Assembly (NCBI GenBank): GCA_013141175.1
Contig: JABFRN010000001.1
Coordinates: 682,001 to 746,000, forward strand
Direction: 5' to 3'
DNA from: Lysobacter sp.
GTDB lineage: Bacteria; Pseudomonadota; Gammaproteobacteria; Xanthomonadales; Xanthomonadaceae
Length of the DNA stretch: 64,000 bases
Shown here piece after piece: positions 26,474 through 37,378 of the stretch; the stretch's first letter is position 1, and each line of letters begins with the position of its first letter. A model generated the notes under the pieces. It searched no databases and was not told the origin of the DNA. It saw only the letters and a list, made by a program, of their open reading frames with translations. A program made the translations under genes and the position numbers.

Positions 26474-26542
26474 ACGCTGGCGTCGCTACGGCGAGGGCAA
26501 TGCGGCATAGAATACGGCCACCACACATGAAGGGGGTCGTCC

Positions 26543-26815
26543 ATGTCGTACGTGCTCGTCAGCTACACCGTCCGTGATTACGCCCGCTGGCGTGCCGTAT
26601 TCGACGCCGACACCGTCGAGCAGCGTCACGCGGAGGTCTTCATCCGCCACGCATTGCACGACGACAAGAACGAAACCCGTATCACGCTCATCGCCCATGT
26701 CAAGGACCGCCGCAAGGCCATCGAGCTGTCGTGCCGCAAGGAGCTGCCCAAGCTCATCGAAAAGGCTGGCTTGCTGCGCGACACCATCAGGTACAAGTGG
26801 CTCTGCGAGCAATAA
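26543..26815 (+). CDS. Small conserved protein, dimeric alpha/beta-barrel-like
   Basis: This is a 90-residue cytoplasmic protein (MSYVLVSYTVRDYARWRAVFDA...). The pattern of strand, Tyr-x-x-Trp-helix and a second strand 'ITLIAHVKDRRKAIEL' suggests a small ferredoxin-like or antibiotic-monooxygenase-type fold. I do not recognise a function. AGGGGG lies about ten bases before the ATG. Its stop codon abuts the GTG start of sdaA, so the two are likely co-translated. Confidence 0.7.
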   Translation: MSYVLVSYTVRDYARWRAVFDADTVEQRHAEVFIRHALHDDKNETRITLIAHVKDRRKAIELSCRKELPKLIEKAGLLRDTIRYKWLCEQ

Positions 26816-28198
26816 GTGGCCGTAAGCACCTTCGACCTGTTCAAGATCGGCATCGGCCCGAGTTCGTCGCATACGGTCGGGCCGATGCGCGCGGCGTGCC
26901 GCTTCGTGCATCGTTGGCTGGAAGAAGGCGGCGACCTCGCCCGCACCGCGCGTGTGCGGGCCGAGGTCTTCGGCTCGCTCGCGCTCACCGGGCGCGGCCA
27001 TGGCACCGACAAGGCCGTGCTGATGGGCCTCGAAGGCCATTGGCCCAACGAAATCGATCCCGACGCCATTCCCGCGGCGCTTTCGCGCATCCGCGGCGAC
27101 AAGACCCTGCTGTTGCTGGGCAAACACCCGATCGCCTTCGACGAGAAGCACGATCTGATCATGAACAAGCGCCAGAAGCTGCCGTTCCACACCAACGGCA
27201 TGCGTTTCACCGCCTACGACGCGGCAGGCGCGGAAATCGCCACCCGCGACTACTACTCCGTCGGCGGCGGTTTCGTGGTGAATCAGGACGAAGCGGCCGA
27301 AGACCGCATCGTTGCCGACACCACTGAACTGCGACACCCGTTCGCAAGCGGTGCGGACCTGCTGCTGCAGAGTCAACGCACCGGGTTGAGCATCGCCGCA
27401 TTGATGTTCGACAACGAGCGCCACTGGCGCAGCGACGAGGAAATCCGCGATGGGCTGCGGGACATCTGGAACGCGATGCAAGCCTGCGTGCAGCGGGGTA
27501 TCCGCGAAACCGGAACCCTGCCCGGCGGCCTTCACGTCGTGCGCCGCGCACCAAGCCTGCATGCGGAGCTGTCGTCGAAGCCGGAAGCCGCGATGCGCGA
27601 CCCGCTGACCGTATTGGACTGGGTGAATCTCTACGCGCTCGCGGTCAACGAGGAAAACGCCGCAGGCGGTCGCGTCGTCACCGCACCCACCAACGGCGCC
27701 GCCGGCATCATTCCCTCGGTACTGCATTACTACGACCGTTTCTGCGCTGGCGCGAACGAACAGGGCGTCTTCGATTTCCTGCTCACGGCATCGGCCATCG
27801 GCATCCTCTACAAGGAAAACGCCTCGATCTCCGGCGCCGAAGTCGGTTGCCAGGGCGAAGTCGGCGTCGCCTGCTCGATGGCCGCCGCAGGCCTCACCGC
27901 CGCGCTGGGCGGCACCTCCGGGCAGATAGAAAATGCCGCCGAAATCGGCATGGAACACAACCTCGGCCTCACCTGCGACCCGATCGGCGGCCTCGTGCAG
28001 ATTCCATGCATCGAACGCAACGCGATGGGCGCGGTGAAAGCCATCAACGCCTCGCGCATGGCGCTTCGGGGCGATGGCAAGCACAAGGTGAGCCTCGACA
28101 AGGTGATCAGGACGATGCGCGACACCGGCCGCGACATGCAGGACAAGTACAAGGAAACTTCGCGCGGCGGGTTGGCCGTGAACGTGATCGAGTGTTGA
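26816..28198 (+). CDS. sdaA: L-serine ammonia-lyase SdaA
   Basis: This is a 460-residue single-chain iron-sulfur serine dehydratase (L-serine to pyruvate and ammonia). The N-terminus [20 protein letters not shown] is diagnostic. The [4Fe-4S] cysteines lie in the C-terminal alpha domain ([23 protein letters not shown]). The start is GTG at 26816 directly after the upstream stop; this fits the family N-terminus, and no ATG lies nearby. It ends 12 bases from the convergent hom gene. Confidence 0.96.
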   Translation: MAVSTFDLFKIGIGPSSSHTVGPMRAACRFVHRWLEEGGDLARTARVRAEVFGSLALTGRGHGTDKAVLMGLEGHWPNEIDPDAIPAALSRIRGDKTLLLLGKHPIAFDEKHDLIMNKRQKLPFHTNGMRFTAYDAAGAEIATRDYYSVGGGFVVNQDEAAEDRIVADTTELRHPFASGADLLLQSQRTGLSIAALMFDNERHWRSDEEIRDGLRDIWNAMQACVQRGIRETGTLPGGLHVVRRAPSLHAELSSKPEAAMRDPLTVLDWVNLYALAVNEENAAGGRVVTAPTNGAAGIIPSVLHYYDRFCAGANEQGVFDFLLTASAIGILYKENASISGAEVGCQGEVGVACSMAAAGLTAALGGTSGQIENAAEIGMEHNLGLTCDPIGGLVQIPCIERNAMGAVKAINASRMALRGDGKHKVSLDKVIRTMRDTGRDMQDKYKETSRGGLAVNVIEC

Positions 28199-28210
28199 TG
28201 CTCCGGATGG

Positions 28211-29302
28211 CTATCCGCACGATGCGATTTTCAATACATCATCCAACAGCGCTGCTGCAGTGATTTCAGCGCCCGCGCCCGGGCCTTGGATCACCAGCGG
28301 TTGCCGGCAGTAGCGATCGCTCCAGATCGCGACACGGTTGTCGGTGCCGACGCCAGTGGCGAGGGGATGATCTGCCTGCAACGATTCGAGACCGGCACGA
28401 GCCTTGCCGTGTTCCAGGCGCGCAATGAACCGAAGCCTTTCATTGCGTTTGCAGGCTTCGGCATGGCGCTCGCACAACCGGACATCGAATTCCGGCAGCG
28501 CGACATCGAAAGCCCCGGCAGGCAGCGAGGCAAGCGATGGTGGTATCACCGGCGAGACATCAGCCTCGTGATCCTCCATCAAGAAACCTGCGGCGCGCGC
28601 AAGGATCAGCAGTTTGCGGCGCACGTCTTCGCCGCTGAGGTCGTCGCGCGGGTCGGGTTCGGTGTAGCCGGCATCGCGCGCCTGCCGCACGAAGCTCGAA
28701 AACGGGCGCAGGCCGTCGTAGTGGTTGAACAGCCACGCCAACGAACCCGAGAGCACCCCGGCGATGGCATGGATCCGATCGCCGCCGGCCTGCAGCGCAC
28801 GGATCGAGCGCAACAACGGCAGACCCGCGCCGACGGTGGCACTGTCGCCGTAACGACTGCGGCCGGTGCACTGCGCATCGTGGATCGCTCGCCAGCGCGC
28901 GAGCGAAGTGCCCTGCCCGAGCTTGCACGCGGTCACGACGTGGATGCCTTGCGCCAGCCAATGCGCGTGGGATTCGGTGACGGCTTCGCTGGCTGTGGCA
29001 TCGATCACGATGCGCAGGCCGCGATCGCCGAGCGTCCCTAGCACATCGCGCAGCGTATCCGCAGGCGCTGTCGAGTCGCACTGCGCGACACGCGCAAGTG
29101 CGTCGGCGCAGGTCGTGGGCTGGCAACCGAAACGGGAATTGGCGGCATAACGCAGCGACAGTCGTCCGCCAAGGGGCGTACCTTCCCAACCGGCAAGCCG
29201 GGCGAGCACCGCCTTGCCGACGGTGCCCGTCCCGAGCAAGGCGATACGCGCAGGCGCCGGTCGCCAGGCGACGGGCGTTCGCGTCGCGACTACGGCATTC
29301 AT
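28211..29302 (-). CDS. hom: Homoserine dehydrogenase (monofunctional)
   Basis: This is a 363-residue NAD(P)-dependent enzyme (aspartate semialdehyde to homoserine). It has a Rossmann motif LLGTGTVGKAVL near residue 21, 'VTACKLGQG', 'YGDSATVGAGLPLL', and GVLSGSLAWLFNHYDG; the catalytic Lys/Asp region 'EPDPRDDLSGEDVRRKLLIL' is present. It is the last gene of the metX-metB-hom operon (start overlaps the metB stop), so homoserine supply appears tied to methionine demand through the upstream riboswitch. It has no aspartokinase domain and no ACT domain. Confidence 0.93.
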   Translation of the reverse strand: MNAVVATRTPVAWRPAPARIALLGTGTVGKAVLARLAGWEGTPLGGRLSLRYAANSRFGCQPTTCADALARVAQCDSTAPADTLRDVLGTLGDRGLRIVIDATASEAVTESHAHWLAQGIHVVTACKLGQGTSLARWRAIHDAQCTGRSRYGDSATVGAGLPLLRSIRALQAGGDRIHAIAGVLSGSLAWLFNHYDGLRPFSSFVRQARDAGYTEPDPRDDLSGEDVRRKLLILARAAGFLMEDHEADVSPVIPPSLASLPAGAFDVALPEFDVRLCERHAEACKRNERLRFIARLEHGKARAGLESLQADHPLATGVGTDNRVAIWSDRYCRQPLVIQGPGAGAEITAAALLDDVLKIASCG

Positions 29303-30519
29303 ACCGCGACCTGTTTCCGCGAATCGACGACATCGAGCGCACGGTCCAGCGCCGCCACGATATCGGCAACAAGATCGTCGACATGCTCGATGCCCACCGA
29401 CAATCGCAGCAGTCCGTCGCCGATACCGGCAGCCGCGCGCGCCTCGGCGGTCATCGCCGCGTGGGTCATGGTCGCGGGATGCGCGATCAGGCTTTCCACG
29501 CCACCCAGCGATTCGGCGAGCGTGAAATAGTCGAGGCCATCGATGAATGCGCGCACCGCCGCCTCGCCGCCTTCGAGTTCCAGGCTGAGCATCGCGCCGA
29601 AGCCGTACTGCTGGCGCGCGGCCACCGCATGCCCGGGATGCGATGCGAGGCCCGGGTAATGCAGGCGGCGTACTGCAGGATGGTCGTTCAACAGCGCGAC
29701 CAGCGCGTCGGTGTTTTCCTGATGCACGCGCAGACGCGCATCCAGCGTGCGCAGCCCGCGCAGCGTCAGGAAGCTGTCGAACGGCGCGCCGGTGATGCCC
29801 AGCGCATTCGCCCACCACACAAGCTGCGTGTGCTGTTCGGCGTCTTTCGCGATCACCGCCCCACCGACCACGTCGCTGTGGCCGTTGATGTACTTGGTCG
29901 TCGAATGCACGACGAAGTCCGCACCGAACGCGATCGGCGTCTGCAGCGCGGGCGAGAGGAAGGTGTTGTCGACCACCGTCAGCGCGCCGACCGCATGCGC
30001 GGCTTCGATCACGAAGCGCAGATCGGTGATGCGCAGCAGCGGATTGGAAGGCGTTTCGATCCAGACCACCGCCGGCTTCGTCGCCAATGCTTCGGCCAGC
30101 GCGCGCGGATCGGTGAAATCGATGGTCTGCAGTTCGAACGCACCCTTGTTGGCGAGCGCATTGAACAGGCGCCAGCTGCCGCCGTAGGCGTCGTGCGGCA
30201 CTACCAGCCGCTGGCCCGGCTTCAGCAGCGCATGCAGCAGCAGCGTGATCGCCGACATGCCGGTGGACGTGACCACCGCGCCCGCACCTCCCTCCAGTTC
30301 CGCCAGCGCCTCGGCCAGCAGGTCGCGGGTCGGATTGCCGCTGCGCGTGTAGTCGTACTGCCGCTTCTCGCCGAAGCCGGCGAAGCTGAAGTTCGACGAC
30401 AGCACCAGCGGCGGGGTCACCGCGCCGAACGCCGTGTCGCGGTCGATGCCGGCACGCACCGCACGCGTCGAGGCGCGCGCGGGACGACGGCGCGGTTGGT
30501 CGATCACGATGCCGCTCAT
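29299..30519 (-). CDS. metB: Cystathionine gamma-synthase / O-succinylhomoserine sulfhydrylase
   Basis: This is a 406-residue PLP enzyme of the Cys/Met metabolism family. It has 'YDYTRSGNPTRDLLAEALAELEGG', the PLP-binding Lys in VHSTTKYINGHSDVVGG, and 'FTLAESLGGVESLIAHPA'. With MetX next door it should join O-acylhomoserine and cysteine (or sulfide). The exact substrate (cystathionine or direct sulfhydrylation) cannot be read from sequence alone. The start overlaps the metX stop as ATGA. Confidence 0.94.
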   Translation of the reverse strand: MSGIVIDQPRRRPARASTRAVRAGIDRDTAFGAVTPPLVLSSNFSFAGFGEKRQYDYTRSGNPTRDLLAEALAELEGGAGAVVTSTGMSAITLLLHALLKPGQRLVVPHDAYGGSWRLFNALANKGAFELQTIDFTDPRALAEALATKPAVVWIETPSNPLLRITDLRFVIEAAHAVGALTVVDNTFLSPALQTPIAFGADFVVHSTTKYINGHSDVVGGAVIAKDAEQHTQLVWWANALGITGAPFDSFLTLRGLRTLDARLRVHQENTDALVALLNDHPAVRRLHYPGLASHPGHAVAARQQYGFGAMLSLELEGGEAAVRAFIDGLDYFTLAESLGGVESLIAHPATMTHAAMTAEARAAAGIGDGLLRLSVGIEHVDDLVADIVAALDRALDVVDSRKQVAV

Positions 30520-31553
30520 GCCGCACCTCCGCAGACGTCCTGCAGCGTGCGTTCCAGGATATTGCCGATCTCCAGGGTTTCGGTGAGAAAAGCGTCGTGA
30601 CCGAACTTGGAACGCAGCACGCGGATCTCGCTGCGCGGCAGGGCTTCGGCCAGCACGAACATATCTTCCAACGGCACCAGCCGGTCTTCGGCGATGGCGA
30701 CGACGATCGTCGGTACCGGCACGGTGCGTGGATCGATCGCGTGCAGATCGATGGATTCGGACAACCGCAGGAACGCGGTCGGCGAGGTGCGTGCGACCCA
30801 GGTCGCGGCGCAGTGTTCGAGATAGTCCTCTGCAGCCACACGCACTCGACCATTCGTTACGGTCGGCGCATCCGCGAACCGTTCGGCGAATTCATCCGGG
30901 GTGCGATAGCTCAGCATCGCCAGCTGTCGCGCCAGCGCGAGCCCCTGCGACGCGTCGCACTGCAGTTGGCCCAACGCCACCGCCTGACGCTGCAGCGCGC
31001 GCCACGCGCTGGCGTACGGATGCGAACGATGCGCGCCGCTGATCGCGACCAGCTTGTCAACGCGCTGCGGGTAACGCGCGGAGAACTGCAGACCGACCAT
31101 CGCGCCGTATGAACTGCCGAAGAAGGCGGCAAGCTTCTCGATGCCCAGCACGTCGAGCACCGCCGCGATCGCATCGGCCTGGTCGGCGCTGTCGATCGGC
31201 ACGTCGAGCTGGCCATCGGCGCCGAGCCAATCGATCGCGAGCAGCCGCACGCGCGTGGTATCGAGGCCAACGCCGCTCTGTGCCTGCCACCAACCGGCTT
31301 CGGGAAACGTTTCGCTTGCAACGACGTGGCGATGCGCGGAGATGCCGCCTGCGGCCAGCACGACCGGCGCCTCGGCGGGCCCGACGAGTTCGTAGCCGAT
31401 CTCCACATCGCGCGCACCGGCATGGCGCAGCGCCAAGGACGTGCGCAGACGTCCACGAATCGCGGCCGGGGCATCGACGAAGGGCGTCTGATAGAAGTCA
31501 GGCGACGGTCGACACGCGGCGGTGCGGGATTCTGGATAAGCGGCGAGGGTCAT
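30516..31553 (-). CDS. metX: Homoserine O-acyltransferase MetX (probable succinyltransferase)
   Basis: This is a protein of about 345 residues of the alpha/beta-hydrolase MetX family. It shows the early 'YELVGPAEAPVVLAAGGISAHRHV', the nucleophile Ser in AFFGSSYGAMVGLQF, and C-terminal Asp/His (AEDRLVPLE, FGHDAFLTE). Xanthomonad MetX proteins of this short type act as succinyltransferases, so substrate assignment is by family. ATG 31553 with CGGAG upstream is preferred over 31580. It is the first gene behind the SAM riboswitch. Confidence 0.92.
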   Translation of the reverse strand: MTLAAYPESRTAACRPSPDFYQTPFVDAPAAIRGRLRTSLALRHAGARDVEIGYELVGPAEAPVVLAAGGISAHRHVVASETFPEAGWWQAQSGVGLDTTRVRLLAIDWLGADGQLDVPIDSADQADAIAAVLDVLGIEKLAAFFGSSYGAMVGLQFSARYPQRVDKLVAISGAHRSHPYASAWRALQRQAVALGQLQCDASQGLALARQLAMLSYRTPDEFAERFADAPTVTNGRVRVAAEDYLEHCAATWVARTSPTAFLRLSESIDLHAIDPRTVPVPTIVVAIAEDRLVPLEDMFVLAEALPRSEIRVLRSKFGHDAFLTETLEIGNILERTLQDVCGGAA

Positions 31554-31647
31554 GACGATCTCCGGGGCGATGAGGGCCATCGAAGCCGCGGGGAGACCGG
31601 AGGGGAGCTGCTGCGCACGGATGGGAAGACACGACCGCGACGCGCAA

Positions 31648-31770
31648 CCATCTTCACGGCGGACACAGGGTCCCCGCAGGAGTTGGCACCTTGTGGAAGC
31701 GTCGCGTTGGCGATGCCTCCATCAGGTTGCCCCGGCGTCTTCGGGCCTGTCCCTCAGCCGGTCTTGATGG
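31648..31770 (-). promoter_or_regulatory. SAM-I (S-box) riboswitch upstream of metX-metB-hom
   Basis: The minus strand reads, in order, the S-box core: ATCAAGA..GGCTGAGGGA, then a GCCCGA..GCCGGGGCAACC segment, then GGTGCCAACTCCTGC, and a closing GATGG that pairs with CCATC at the start (P1, arms 31766-31770 and 31648-31652). These are the conserved SAM-I aptamer blocks. It ends about 95 bases upstream of the metX start, room for an expression platform. It is expected to lower expression of metX-metB-hom when S-adenosylmethionine is high. No U-rich terminator is seen, so control may be translational. This also explains the 330-base gap without a gene. Confidence 0.93.
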
Positions 31771-31883
31771 ATGACCGCAGCTTGCCCGAGGTTTTCCGGC
31801 ATGTCAATCGCTTCATACGGATGAAGCGATGACTTTAGTCGCATCCTGTTCGCGAGACTCCCGATTCGGCGATACTTGGGCCG

Positions 31884-32975
31884 ATGCGCATGTCATATTT
31901 CCGGCCGCTGGCCGCCCTGGCTCTCCTTTTCGTGATCACCGCCTGCGCCGCCCAGGCCCCACGGGATCGCGCTGCGCCGCGTCCGGTGCCGAAGCTGGTG
32001 ACCGAAGCCTATGTTTCGCCCGAAGCCCCGAACGAGGAGTTCGATTCCCTCGCCACCTGGCGACATCCCGACGGCACGACATGGCTGATCGCGACCGCGA
32101 AATCCAGTCATCGCCTGGTGATCTTCGACGCCGACACCGGCACGCGCCTGCGCGAGATCGGCAGCAAAGGCCCGGAGCCCGGGCAGTTCATCCGACCGAA
32201 CGGCATCGCCGTTCTCGGCGACCGGCTGTTCGTGGCCGAGCGCGACAACCACCGCGTGCAGGGCTTCTCGCTGCCGGAGTTCCGTCCGCTCGGCAGTTTC
32301 GGACAGGCCGAACTGCGCTCGCCCTACGGCCTGTGGCTGAATCCAGTCGACAAAGACACCATCGATGTCTACGTCACCGACAATTTCATGGAAGGGCCGC
32401 GATACGAAGTCGTGCCTCCGCTGGAACAACTCGACCAGCGCGTGCGCCGCTACCGCCTCCGCTTCGATACGACCGGCGCGTTGGCCGCGAAAACCCTCGG
32501 CAGCTTCGGCGACACCGGCGAAGCGACCGCGCTGCGGATCGTCGAATCGCTTGCAGGCGATGCACGACGCAGGACACTGCTGATCGCCGACGAGGACACC
32601 CGACGCGAATCGACATTGCGCGAGTACCGGCAGAACGGCAGATCCACCGGACGCAGCGTCCCTCGCTCAAGTTTCGAAGCCGAAGCCGAGGGCGTGGCGC
32701 TCTGGGCCTGCGGCCGGGAACGCGGTTATTGGATCGCGGTGGATCAACTGCAGACCTTGACGGTGTTTCGACTGTTCGACCGGGCTTCGCTCGCCGCGCG
32801 CGGCAGTTTCACCGGTGCCACCGTCGCCGCGACCGACGGCATCAGCTTGCGCACCGCTCCCAGCCATCGTTTTCCCAAAGGCGCGCTGTTCGCGGTGCAC
32901 CGCGACAAGTCGGTGGCGGCATTCGATCTGCGCGACATCGTCGCGATGCTGAAACTCGACCGCAGCTGTCTCTAG
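31884..32975 (+). CDS. Phytase-like beta-propeller lipoprotein
   Basis: This is a 363-residue lipoprotein with lipobox ITACAAQ (Cys-21). The body shows propeller repeats with NHL/phytase character (PNGIAVLGDRLFVAERDN, SPYGLWLNP, 'AEAEGVALWACG', 'GYWIAVDQ', 'TDGISLRTAP'). The C-terminal segments resemble beta-propeller 3-phytases, but I cannot confirm the calcium and phosphate ligands. It probably sits in the outer membrane or periplasm. It is followed four bases later by an M23 peptidase gene on the same strand. Confidence 0.75.
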   Translation: MRMSYFRPLAALALLFVITACAAQAPRDRAAPRPVPKLVTEAYVSPEAPNEEFDSLATWRHPDGTTWLIATAKSSHRLVIFDADTGTRLREIGSKGPEPGQFIRPNGIAVLGDRLFVAERDNHRVQGFSLPEFRPLGSFGQAELRSPYGLWLNPVDKDTIDVYVTDNFMEGPRYEVVPPLEQLDQRVRRYRLRFDTTGALAAKTLGSFGDTGEATALRIVESLAGDARRRTLLIADEDTRRESTLREYRQNGRSTGRSVPRSSFEAEAEGVALWACGRERGYWIAVDQLQTLTVFRLFDRASLAARGSFTGATVAATDGISLRTAPSHRFPKGALFAVHRDKSVAAFDLRDIVAMLKLDRSCL

Positions 32976-32979
32976 CGCC

Positions 32980-33879
32980 ATGCGCACGCGCGGTTGCCTG
33001 TTGCTGCTGCTGACCTGCTGCATGGGTGCGGTGCAGGCCGGAGATCTGTTCCGGTGGAAAGAACGCAAAAACGTACCGACCAACGGCGAGCGTGCATCGG
33101 AGCATGGCGATCCACAGCGCCCATCGGAAGCGCATGCCCCGGTGACCGGCGAACGCATACCGGCTGCGCGGATGCGCTTCGAAAGACGCGCCGATGCCAT
33201 CGAAGTCTGGGTCGACAACAATCTCTCGGGCCCGATCGAAGTGCTGCTGCGCCCGCAGGACGGCATGATCGCGAGCGCCGATCCGCCGCTGCCCGCACGC
33301 GCCGTGGTTCCTGCGCTGCAGGGGACGCTGGTCGCGCGCCTCGGACCCAAGGCCAGGGCCGAACTGTGGTTGGACGTGATACCGGGCACCCCCAACGCGA
33401 AACCGAAGGATGTCGAGTACGGTTATCCGCTGCGCACCCCGGAGCTGCAGGTCGAACAAGGCTGGGGCGGCGTCTACAGCCACAACGACGACCAGAACCG
33501 TCACGCCGTGGATTTCGCCGCCGATATCGGTACACCCGTGCTCGCCGCCCGCGCCGGCACGGTCATGGAGGTCGAAAGCGACTTCGAGCGGGCCGGTCTC
33601 GACAACGAACACTACGCACGCAGCGCCAACTTCATACGCATCGCCCACGACGACGGCACGATGGCGCTGTATGCGCATCTCAAGCAGGGCGGCGTGCTGG
33701 TGCGCGCAGGCCAGCGCGTCCGCAAGGCGGACGTGATCGGACTGTCGGGCAACACCGGCTTCACCACCGGCCCGCACCTGCATTTCGCGGTGCAGGCGAA
33801 TCGCGGGATGAAGCTCGAATCGATTCCGTTCCGGATGTTCGGCCCGCAGGGCATCCTGAGGTTCACCGAACCCCGATAG
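32980..33879 (+). CDS. M23 family zinc metallopeptidase, periplasmic
   Basis: This is a 299-residue exported protein (signal peptide about 1-20, ending VQAGD). The N-terminal half is a beta-rich domain and the C-terminal half a LytM/M23 domain with the metal ligands in NRHAVDFAAD (His and Asp) and HLHFAV (catalytic His and second ligand), plus GTVMEVESD. It likely cleaves peptidoglycan cross-bridges. All key residues are intact. It is co-directional with the phytase-like lipoprotein and ends at an inverted repeat. Confidence 0.92.
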   Translation: MRTRGCLLLLLTCCMGAVQAGDLFRWKERKNVPTNGERASEHGDPQRPSEAHAPVTGERIPAARMRFERRADAIEVWVDNNLSGPIEVLLRPQDGMIASADPPLPARAVVPALQGTLVARLGPKARAELWLDVIPGTPNAKPKDVEYGYPLRTPELQVEQGWGGVYSHNDDQNRHAVDFAADIGTPVLAARAGTVMEVESDFERAGLDNEHYARSANFIRIAHDDGTMALYAHLKQGGVLVRAGQRVRKADVIGLSGNTGFTTGPHLHFAVQANRGMKLESIPFRMFGPQGILRFTEPR

Positions 33880-33882
33880 CGC

Positions 33883-33945
33883 GCGCCTTGGCGCACCGAT
33901 GCTTCTCTTGATTCATCGATTTCAAAGCCCGATGCGCCAAGGCGC
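33883..33945. repeat. Inverted repeat between convergent M23 peptidase and tag
   Basis: Two perfect 13-base arms (GCGCCTTGGCGCA at 33883-33895 and its complement at 33933-33945) enclose 37 bases. Each arm is itself nearly palindromic (GCGCC/GGCGC around TT). It lies in the 69-base gap between two convergent genes, so it could act as a bidirectional terminator, but no T-run follows. Confidence 0.8.
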
Positions 33946-33948
33946 ATC

Positions 33949-34506
33949 CTATCGACGATGCCGCATCCACACAGGTTTGAGCTTTGCGATGCGCTTGTGC
34001 GCCGGGCAATCCTCGCGATGCGCACCGGGCAGATAGCCGAGGCTCATCAGGAACTCGCCGACGATCTCGCCGCCAGTGAAGCGGAAACTCGTCTTGAACA
34101 GCTTCACCCACGCGGCTTTGTCGCGCAACGCGCCGTCCAGCAATGCGTGTGCGTCCAGCCAGTCCGCGAAACCGCCATGCGAATCGCGCAGCGCCCGGAT
34201 CGCCTGCGCGTTGTGGACCGCGGCGTCGACCTTGAGCCGGTTGCGGATGATCCCCGGATCGGCAAGCAACCGCGTACGTTCGACTTCGCCGTAGGCCGCG
34301 ACGGTGTCCACATCGAAGCCGTCGTAGGCGCGGCGGAACCCGTCGCGCTTCTTCAGGATGGTTTCCCAGCTCAGACCGGCCTGGTTGATCTCCAGGATCA
34401 ATCGCTCGAACAGCGCCGACTCATCCCGGGTCGGCACGCCGTACTCGTGATCGTGGTAGGGCCCGTGGACGGGGTGGCCGGGGGCGAAATCGCAGTAGGT
34501 CGACAT
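33949..34506 (-). CDS. tag: DNA-3-methyladenine glycosylase I
   Basis: This is a 185-residue HhH glycosylase that removes 3-methyladenine from alkylated DNA. Typical blocks are [13 protein letters not shown], '[22 protein letters not shown]', the [13 protein letters not shown] region, and the C-terminal Cys/His cluster (EDCPAHKRI) that holds zinc. The start at 34506 gives [10 protein letters not shown], close to the family N-terminus. The stop nearly touches the inverted repeat shared with the M23 gene. Confidence 0.93.
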   Translation of the reverse strand: MSTYCDFAPGHPVHGPYHDHEYGVPTRDESALFERLILEINQAGLSWETILKKRDGFRRAYDGFDVDTVAAYGEVERTRLLADPGIIRNRLKVDAAVHNAQAIRALRDSHGGFADWLDAHALLDGALRDKAAWVKLFKTSFRFTGGEIVGEFLMSLGYLPGAHREDCPAHKRIAKLKPVWMRHRR

Positions 34507-34610
34507 TTGGACAGGATAGCGCGCCCTCGTACCGGGGACTGTCGGCAGGCGCATCCCCGTATAATTCACCACTTCCTTTCGTTTCCCGGGCGCACCGGCG
34601 CCGATTCCCC

Positions 34611-36215
<1,605 letters not shown>

Positions 36216-36243
36216 GTGGACCGAAGGGCTCAACGCCACAGCC

Positions 36244-36735
36244 ATGCTCGACACGATCCGCCAGTGGTGGCAATACCTGCTGGGCAAGCGCAGCGAAGTG
36301 GCCCAGATGGACTACAAGGATGCGTACATGGCCAAAGTGGTCATGGACATCCACCGCAAGCGCACCGGCAAACGCGTGGTGCGGGTGCCGCTTGCGCAGC
36401 TCGACCCGATCCACCGTATCGACCGCGAGTCCGCGCTGCACAGCGCCAACGAGCGCGCGGAGGCGCTGCGCGCCCATCGCGACACATTACTGGCGGCGAA
36501 ACTGCTCGACAGCGAGGCGCTGCAGGCCATCATCCCGTCGGTCTCCGGGATCAAGGTAGTGCGCAACGGCGAGCGCTGGCTGGCATTCGAGGGCAACGGC
36601 CGCCTGTATGCGATGCGCGAAGTGTTCGCCGCCGACGACGGCATGCGGGTGGATGTCGAGGAATACGTCTTCGACGATCCGTGCAGCATCCAGCGCAGGC
36701 TACGGCGCGTACGCAGGCTCAATCGCCTGGAATGA
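36244..36735 (+). CDS. Conserved hypothetical protein, ParB-nuclease-like
   Basis: This is a 163-residue cytoplasmic protein. Its middle (VRVPLAQLDPIHRIDRES) and the stretch 'NGERWLAFEGNGRLYAM' recall ParB/sulfiredoxin-type folds, in which a Gly-Asn-Gly-Arg loop follows a short strand; this is a weak resemblance. The N-terminus is helical (MLDTIRQWWQYLLGKR) and the C-terminus Arg-rich. It starts 28 bases after prfC and may be co-transcribed. No function is assigned. Confidence 0.6.
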   Translation: MLDTIRQWWQYLLGKRSEVAQMDYKDAYMAKVVMDIHRKRTGKRVVRVPLAQLDPIHRIDRESALHSANERAEALRAHRDTLLAAKLLDSEALQAIIPSVSGIKVVRNGERWLAFEGNGRLYAMREVFAADDGMRVDVEEYVFDDPCSIQRRLRRVRRLNRLE

Positions 36736-36738
36736 TGC

Positions 36739-37350
36739 TCATGCGTTGGCGATCACCCGCGCCAGCCATTCCGGCGCGGGTTCATCGGCGTCGAAATACT
36801 CGAAGATCAGATGGATGCGGTCGCTGTCGCCAGCGTTCTTCACCGCATGCACGCCCATGTTGTTGACCTCGGCGGCCTCGCCTTCGGGCAAGTGATAACC
36901 GACGTTGTCGACGAAAAAGGTCACTTTGTCGTTGGTCAACAGCGGCACATGGATCTTGTGCGGCCACTTGGCTGCGGCGTTGGCGTCGCGGTGCGGTTTG
37001 ATCTCGCCGCCCGGGGCCATCCGCGCGAACATCACCCGGGGGAACTGGCCGTTGGCGTAGCCGTAAGGCATCACCGCTGCCCGCATGACCGGCTCCAACA
37101 GCGCATGCCACTCGCCCCAGGCCGGACGATCGTGCGAACTGCGCCAGTCGCGCACGCTGTCGACGAAGCGGAACACGATATGCCGGGTCTTGTCCAAGGC
37201 CTCGAAACGGTTGGGCTTGTCTGCGTTCTCCGCGTCCCATACCGACTCCGGAAGCGCCAGCACCGCCGTTTTCAGCGCGGCGATATCGACCGGGCCGAGG
37301 CGGCGGATCGTGGTGGTTTTTCGCGGGTTGGCGTAGGGATCGTGACTCAT
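36739..37350 (-). CDS. Aspartyl/asparaginyl beta-hydroxylase-like Fe(II)/2OG dioxygenase
   Basis: This is a 203-residue protein of the Asp/Arg-hydroxylase family. Metal and co-substrate motif: the first His plus Asp in PHRDANAAAKWPHKIHVPL (about residue 110-128), the distal His and Arg in NNMGVHAVKNAGDSDRIHLIF. Family members hydroxylate Asp/Asn side chains in proteins or small molecules using 2-oxoglutarate. It lies 28 bases downstream of a sulfotransferase gene on the same strand, so the two probably form an operon. The substrate is unknown. Confidence 0.85.
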   Translation of the reverse strand: MSHDPYANPRKTTTIRRLGPVDIAALKTAVLALPESVWDAENADKPNRFEALDKTRHIVFRFVDSVRDWRSSHDRPAWGEWHALLEPVMRAAVMPYGYANGQFPRVMFARMAPGGEIKPHRDANAAAKWPHKIHVPLLTNDKVTFFVDNVGYHLPEGEAAEVNNMGVHAVKNAGDSDRIHLIFEYFDADEPAPEWLARVIANA

Positions 37351-37378
37351 CGCATGGCTCGGGTTGGGTGCGTTTGGG

